From: JAAYZQ01 sp034428935
GTDB lineage: Bacteria > Chloroflexota > Anaerolineae > JAAYZQ01
Reading direction: 5' to 3'
Length of the DNA stretch: 12,781 nucleotides
NCBI GenBank assembly: GCA_034428935.1
Contig: DAOUHB010000222.1
Location: 1 to 12,781, forward strand
Below, in pieces: positions 12,647 to 12,781 of this stretch. Position numbers and translations under genes: made by a program. How positions within the stretch are numbered: the stretch's first letter is position 1; each line of letters starts with the position of its first letter. The notes under the pieces are model-generated. The model was not told where the DNA came from, searched no databases, and saw only the letters and a program-made list of their open reading frames with translations.

Positions 12647-12781
12647 ATGACACAGCTGCACAAGCGGTTCACAGATGACCAGGTCAAGGTGCTGCTCAAG
12701 GGATACTGCCAGGGCCTACTGGAAAGAGCCGAGATTCAGGAGATGCTGGACATTGGCAAGACTCGCTTCTTTGCCCTGCTC
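12647..12781 (+). CDS. Transposase, N-terminal fragment (cut by window edge)
   Basis: The first 45 codons of a transposase, open to the window end. Residues 28-45 (AEIQEMLDIGKTRFFALL) form a helix-turn-helix of the kind that precedes the integrase-type core in several IS families, where it binds the terminal repeats. The start is supported by GAGGAGGG 5 bases before ATG. The peptide begins MTQLHKRFTDDQVKVL. It probably belongs to the same protein family as the C-terminal fragment at 2-118, since the end repeats match. Catalytic residues lie beyond the window. I do not assign an IS family. Confidence 0.75.
   Translation, partial: MTQLHKRFTDDQVKVLLKGYCQGLLERAEIQEMLDIGKTRFFALL

Larger units (their letters stand above)
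12534..12781 (+). mobile_element. Insertion sequence, 5' end only (right-flanking copy)
   Basis: This is the proximal end of an IS with its transposase start. The outer boundary is set near 12534 because the inverted sequence there (AAGTTGAAAGGTGAACC, 12537-12553) pairs with 139-156 of the left copy with one mismatch. Three terminal repeat units, a probable promoter and the first 45 transposase codons follow before the window ends. Orientation is the same as the left fragment. Whether both belong to copies of one IS is a strong inference from the repeat units, not proven, because the two transposase fragments do not overlap. Confidence 0.75.

Noticed and set aside
1..12781. CRISPR arrays, tRNA or rRNA genes, toxin-antitoxin or defence genes
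   Set aside because: No regularly spaced direct repeats with spacers, no cloverleaf or rRNA-like stretches and no characteristic defence domains were seen. The only phased repeats are the three IS units at 12539-12597.

Overview
The window looks like GC-rich bacterial DNA, most plausibly from a Chloroflexota (Anaerolineae/Caldilineae-like) genome. This is an inference from protein style: large GT-C (PMT/ArnT-like) membrane glycosyltransferases carrying a C-terminal beta-sandwich of the 'D..P..G..PTs.W.pGe.i.D' type, DUF11 plus TolB-like secreted propellers joined by a YLPLI linker, and a surface protein on a Pro/Thr stalk with a C-terminal membrane anchor. No rRNA or tRNA marker is present to confirm it.

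Layout. (1) 1-158 is the tail of an insertion sequence: the last 38 codons of a transposase plus its terminal repeats. (2) 202-5721, minus strand, holds two tandem paralogous giant glycosyltransferases (909 and 889 aa). Each has its own TTG-type -35 and perfect TATAAT promoter, and a likely terminator lies at 202-224. (3) 5715-5767 is a compact divergent control region in which a plus-strand and a minus-strand promoter share the same -10 bases. (4) 5798-7681, plus strand, encodes a secreted two-DUF11, seven-bladed TolB-like propeller protein. It ends at a perfect-palindrome intrinsic terminator (7725-7757). (5) 7764-12429, minus strand, reads right to left: an optional small leader ORF, a secreted 216-aa orphan with a DxNxDG motif, a membrane-anchored seven-repeat propeller protein, and a third GT-C glycosyltransferase coupled to it by a 4-base GTGA overlap. 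A perfect consensus promoter (TTGACA, 17 bp, TATAAT) at 12483-12511 can start this unit. (6) 12534-12781 is the head of an insertion sequence with three 22-bp-spaced terminal repeats and the first 45 codons of a transposase. Its end repeats match those on the left, so the window is probably the interior between two same-orientation copies of one IS.

How it may work together. Every non-IS gene is predicted to act at or outside the cytoplasmic membrane: three polyprenyl-phosphate-sugar-type glycosyltransferases with extracytoplasmic domains, two propeller proteins and one small secreted protein. The simplest reading is an IS-bounded envelope-glycosylation and surface-protein cassette. The propeller proteins, or a shared surface polymer, could be the acceptors, but the sequence does not show the acceptor or the sugar. 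Overlapping reading frames on the opposite strand of the GC-rich glycosyltransferase genes are long but are shadows.
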